From Pseudarthrobacter sp. W1I19 (GTDB taxonomy: Bacteria > Actinomycetota > Actinomycetes > Actinomycetales > Micrococcaceae): DNA of 64,000 nucleotides. The position numbers and the translations under genes are program-made. Shown in pieces: positions 62,255 to 64,000 of this stretch (position 1 is the stretch's first letter; every line of letters begins with the position of its first letter). Location of the stretch: assembly GCF_030817835.1 (NCBI RefSeq), contig NZ_JAUSZR010000001.1:4030001-4094000 (forward strand), in the 5' to 3' direction. A model generated the notes under the pieces. That model was not told the origin of the DNA. It saw only the letters and a list, made by a program, of their open reading frames with translations, and did no database searches.

Positions 62255-63270
62255 CAGGCGGACCCGCGGACCACGAGTGACGTGGGAATCTGTGTCACCC
62301 GGTCCGGGTCCTTCCCCTCAATCAGGTTCACCAGGATTTCCGCCATTTTCTTTCCCATTTCGATAATTGGGTGATGCACCGTGGTGAGCTGCGGGTCCAC
62401 GGAAACGGCGAACGAATCGTCGTCGAACCCCACCACGGCGACGTCCTGGGGTATCCGGAGTCCGCGTTCCTGCAGGGCCGTATAGGCACCGGCGGCCATT
62501 TGGTCATTGGCGACGAACAGTCCGTCCACCGGCCGCCCGCTGCCCAGCAGGCGCCGCATCGCTTTGGCTCCGGAGGCGAGGGTGAAGTCCCCGTACTCCA
62601 CCAAGGAATCATCCAGTCCGGCTTCCGCCAGGGCTTTTCGCCAGCCGTTGACGCGGTCAATGCCCGGCGGCATGTCCTGGGGGCCTGCGATGGTGGCGAT
62701 GTTGCTCCGTCCCCGTTCGATCAGCAGCCGGGTTGCCCCTGCGGCTGCGGCCTCGTTGTCAACATCCACGTAGTAGCTGCCGCTTTCGCGCAGGGGCCGG
62801 CCGGCGAAGACCATGGGGATGTAGTCGCCCAGGTGGGTCCAGGACGTGTCCCCGGCATGGTGGGACACCACCAGGGCCCCTGCCACGCTGCCGCCAAGCA
62901 GGAAAGCCCGGGTCTTTTCCGGCTTGGCCTCGGAAGCAATCACCATGTTCAGGGTGTAGTCCGTGTCTGCCAAATACAGGGCCACACCCTGCACCACTGA
63001 GGCAAAGAACGGATCCGCGAAGACCTTGGACGTGGACTCCGGCACGATAAGGGTCACGGAGTTGGGCTTCCTGCTGGCCAGGGTACGGGCAGCCCGGTTG
63101 GGTGTGTAGTTCACGGCGAGAATGGCCTGCCGTACTTTGGCAGCGATGTCCTCATCCACGCTTGGCACATCATTAACCACCCGCGAGACGGTGGCGCGGG
63201 AAACGCCGGCCAGCGCTGCCACCATTTCAAGGGTGGGCGCCGGCCTGCTTGCGCTGGGGTCTTGCTTCAC
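62254..63270 (-). CDS. LacI-family transcriptional regulator
   Basis: 338 residues. Headpiece LEMVAALAGVSRATVSRVVN, hinge region NRAARTLASRKPNSVTLIVP and effector domain with LFVANDQMAAGAYTALQERG and DVAVVGFDDDSFAVSVDPQL. GTG start with GGAG 8 bases upstream. It lies between the GH1 glucosidase and the Gfo/Idh gene and probably controls the whole unit in response to a beta-glucoside. Confidence 0.93.
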   Translation of the reverse strand: MKQDPSASRPAPTLEMVAALAGVSRATVSRVVNDVPSVDEDIAAKVRQAILAVNYTPNRAARTLASRKPNSVTLIVPESTSKVFADPFFASVVQGVALYLADTDYTLNMVIASEAKPEKTRAFLLGGSVAGALVVSHHAGDTSWTHLGDYIPMVFAGRPLRESGSYYVDVDNEAAAAGATRLLIERGRSNIATIAGPQDMPPGIDRVNGWRKALAEAGLDDSLVEYGDFTLASGAKAMRRLLGSGRPVDGLFVANDQMAAGAYTALQERGLRIPQDVAVVGFDDDSFAVSVDPQLTTVHHPIIEMGKKMAEILVNLIEGKDPDRVTQIPTSLVVRGSA

Positions 63271-63316
63271 AATCTTCGCTCCGTGATCTAGCTGGCACTG
63301 GGCCGGGGATTTCAGT

Positions 63317-64000
63317 TTAGGCGGGCAGGGACACGGCGGGTCGCGGAACCTTCCGCTTCGCCGCGGCGATCAATCCGGCGTAGGCCTTCCCGCTGTCCTT
63401 GATGGTGCGTTCGAAGCTGCCGTAATCCACCCGGACAATCCCGAAACGTTTTCCATACCCCCACGACCATTCGAAGTTGTCCAGCAGGGACCAGACGAAG
63501 TAGCCGCGGATGTCCGCACCCTGGTCTATGGCTTCGCCGACGGCGGCCACGTGGTCCAGGATGAAGCTGGTCCGCTCCTCGTCGTGCACTGCGCCGCCGG
63601 CGTCCACCGTGTCCTCGTAGGCGGCGCCGTTCTCGGTGATGTACAGCGGCGGCAAGGACGGATACTCCTCGCCCAGCCGGACCAGCAGCTTGCGCAGGCC
63701 CTCCGGGTTCACTTCCCAGCCCATTGCTGTCCTCGGCAGCCCCCGGCTGGGGAACGCGATGTCCTCGGAGCCGATCCAGGGTGAGGCGCTGGGACGTTCG
63801 GCTCCGCCGGAGTGGCCGTCACTCCCGGCGGCGTCGGCGTGGCCGCTGATGAGGTCATCGTGGTAGTGGTTCACGCCCAGGAAGTCCAGGGGCGCGCTGA
63901 TGATTTCGAGATCGCCCGGACGGATCACATCCTGCAGGCCGAAGGGTGCCAGGTCCCGCAACGAATCCTCCGGGTAGCTTCCCCGCAGGATGGGGTCCAG
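63317..64000 (-). CDS. Beta-glucosidase, GH1 (partial, 5' end beyond window)
   Basis: The C-terminal 227 residues or so; the frame stays open to the window edge, where it reads LDPILRGSYPED, typical of GH1 just before the middle of the barrel. Marks present are LGVNHYHDDLISGH, the nucleophile Glu in LYITENGAAYEDTVDAGG, WSLLDNFEWSWGYGKRFGIV and the end at KVPRPAVSLPA. It hydrolyses beta-glucosides such as cellobiose in the cytoplasm. First visible gene of the operon with LacI and Gfo/Idh, 46 bases upstream of the regulator. Confidence 0.93.
   Translation of the reverse strand: MDPILRGSYPEDSLRDLAPFGLQDVIRPGDLEIISAPLDFLGVNHYHDDLISGHADAAGSDGHSGGAERPSASPWIGSEDIAFPSRGLPRTAMGWEVNPEGLRKLLVRLGEEYPSLPPLYITENGAAYEDTVDAGGAVHDEERTSFILDHVAAVGEAIDQGADIRGYFVWSLLDNFEWSWGYGKRFGIVRVDYGSFERTIKDSGKAYAGLIAAAKRKVPRPAVSLPA

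Overview
The window is high-GC DNA (roughly two thirds G+C by eye), densely packed with genes that often overlap by 1-4 bases and frequently start with GTG or TTG. Gene content points to a soil or plant-associated actinobacterium of the Micrococcaceae, most like Arthrobacter/Pseudarthrobacter. Pointers are the 13E12-type DUF222/HNH protein, GAF-ANTAR regulators, MmyB-type regulator, DUF3040 protein, a PIT/Pst phosphate pair, LacI-controlled sugar genes and the actinobacterial VVEPVET palindromic repeat. This placement is inference; no rRNA or other marker is present. No prophage, transposase, CRISPR array or rRNA was seen.

Layout. 1-9.3 kb: dodecin, an MmyB-type regulator facing two aldo/keto reductases and an extended SDR, a secreted rhamnogalacturonan lyase (PL11), another aldo/keto reductase, and two small stress/membrane proteins. 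9.3-14 kb: a 13E12-family HNH protein, a PrmC-related methyltransferase and a lactonase-like beta-propeller. 14-21.7 kb: starch functions (secreted GH13 amylase with tandem X25 modules, MalQ), an NmrA-like protein and a GAF-ANTAR regulator. 21.9-27.4 kb: mixed oxidoreductases, a DMT exporter with its TetR regulator, and small unknowns. 27.4-33.1 kb: an SDR, an MHS transporter, a two-subunit transketolase and a GntR/FCD regulator, tied together by a repeated 14-bp operator; the substrate is not known to me. 33.1-39.5 kb: a complete urease operon ureABCEFGD followed by a nickel transporter. 39.7-52.2 kb: a cysteine hydrolase, LacI regulators, an HhH-GPD DNA-repair protein, GH51 arabinofuranosidase, a second GAF-ANTAR protein, the araBDA operon, homocysteine methyltransferase and tRNA-Lys(UUU). 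52.3-59.8 kb: phosphate uptake by two systems, low-affinity DUF47-PiT and high-affinity PstSCAB with a recognisable PHO box; a candidate structured RNA lies just upstream of DUF47-PiT. 60-64 kb: a FUSC membrane protein and a GH1 glucosidase-LacI-Gfo/Idh operon cut by the window end.

How it works together. Several units deal with plant polymers: pectin backbone (PL11), arabinan side chains (GH51) feeding L-arabinose to araBDA, starch (GH13, MalQ) and beta-glucosides (GH1). The PL11 and GH51 genes share an upstream TACAACGTTNTA motif, and PL11, amylase and araB each have a LacI-type pseudo-palindrome. Urease with its own nickel permease and the phosphate genes add nitrogen and phosphorus scavenging. 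The most interesting leads are the operator-linked split-transketolase locus, the structured RNA at 53.07-53.17 kb, an SDR lacking its catalytic Tyr and Lys, and a repeat element translated in frame at the start of ureD.
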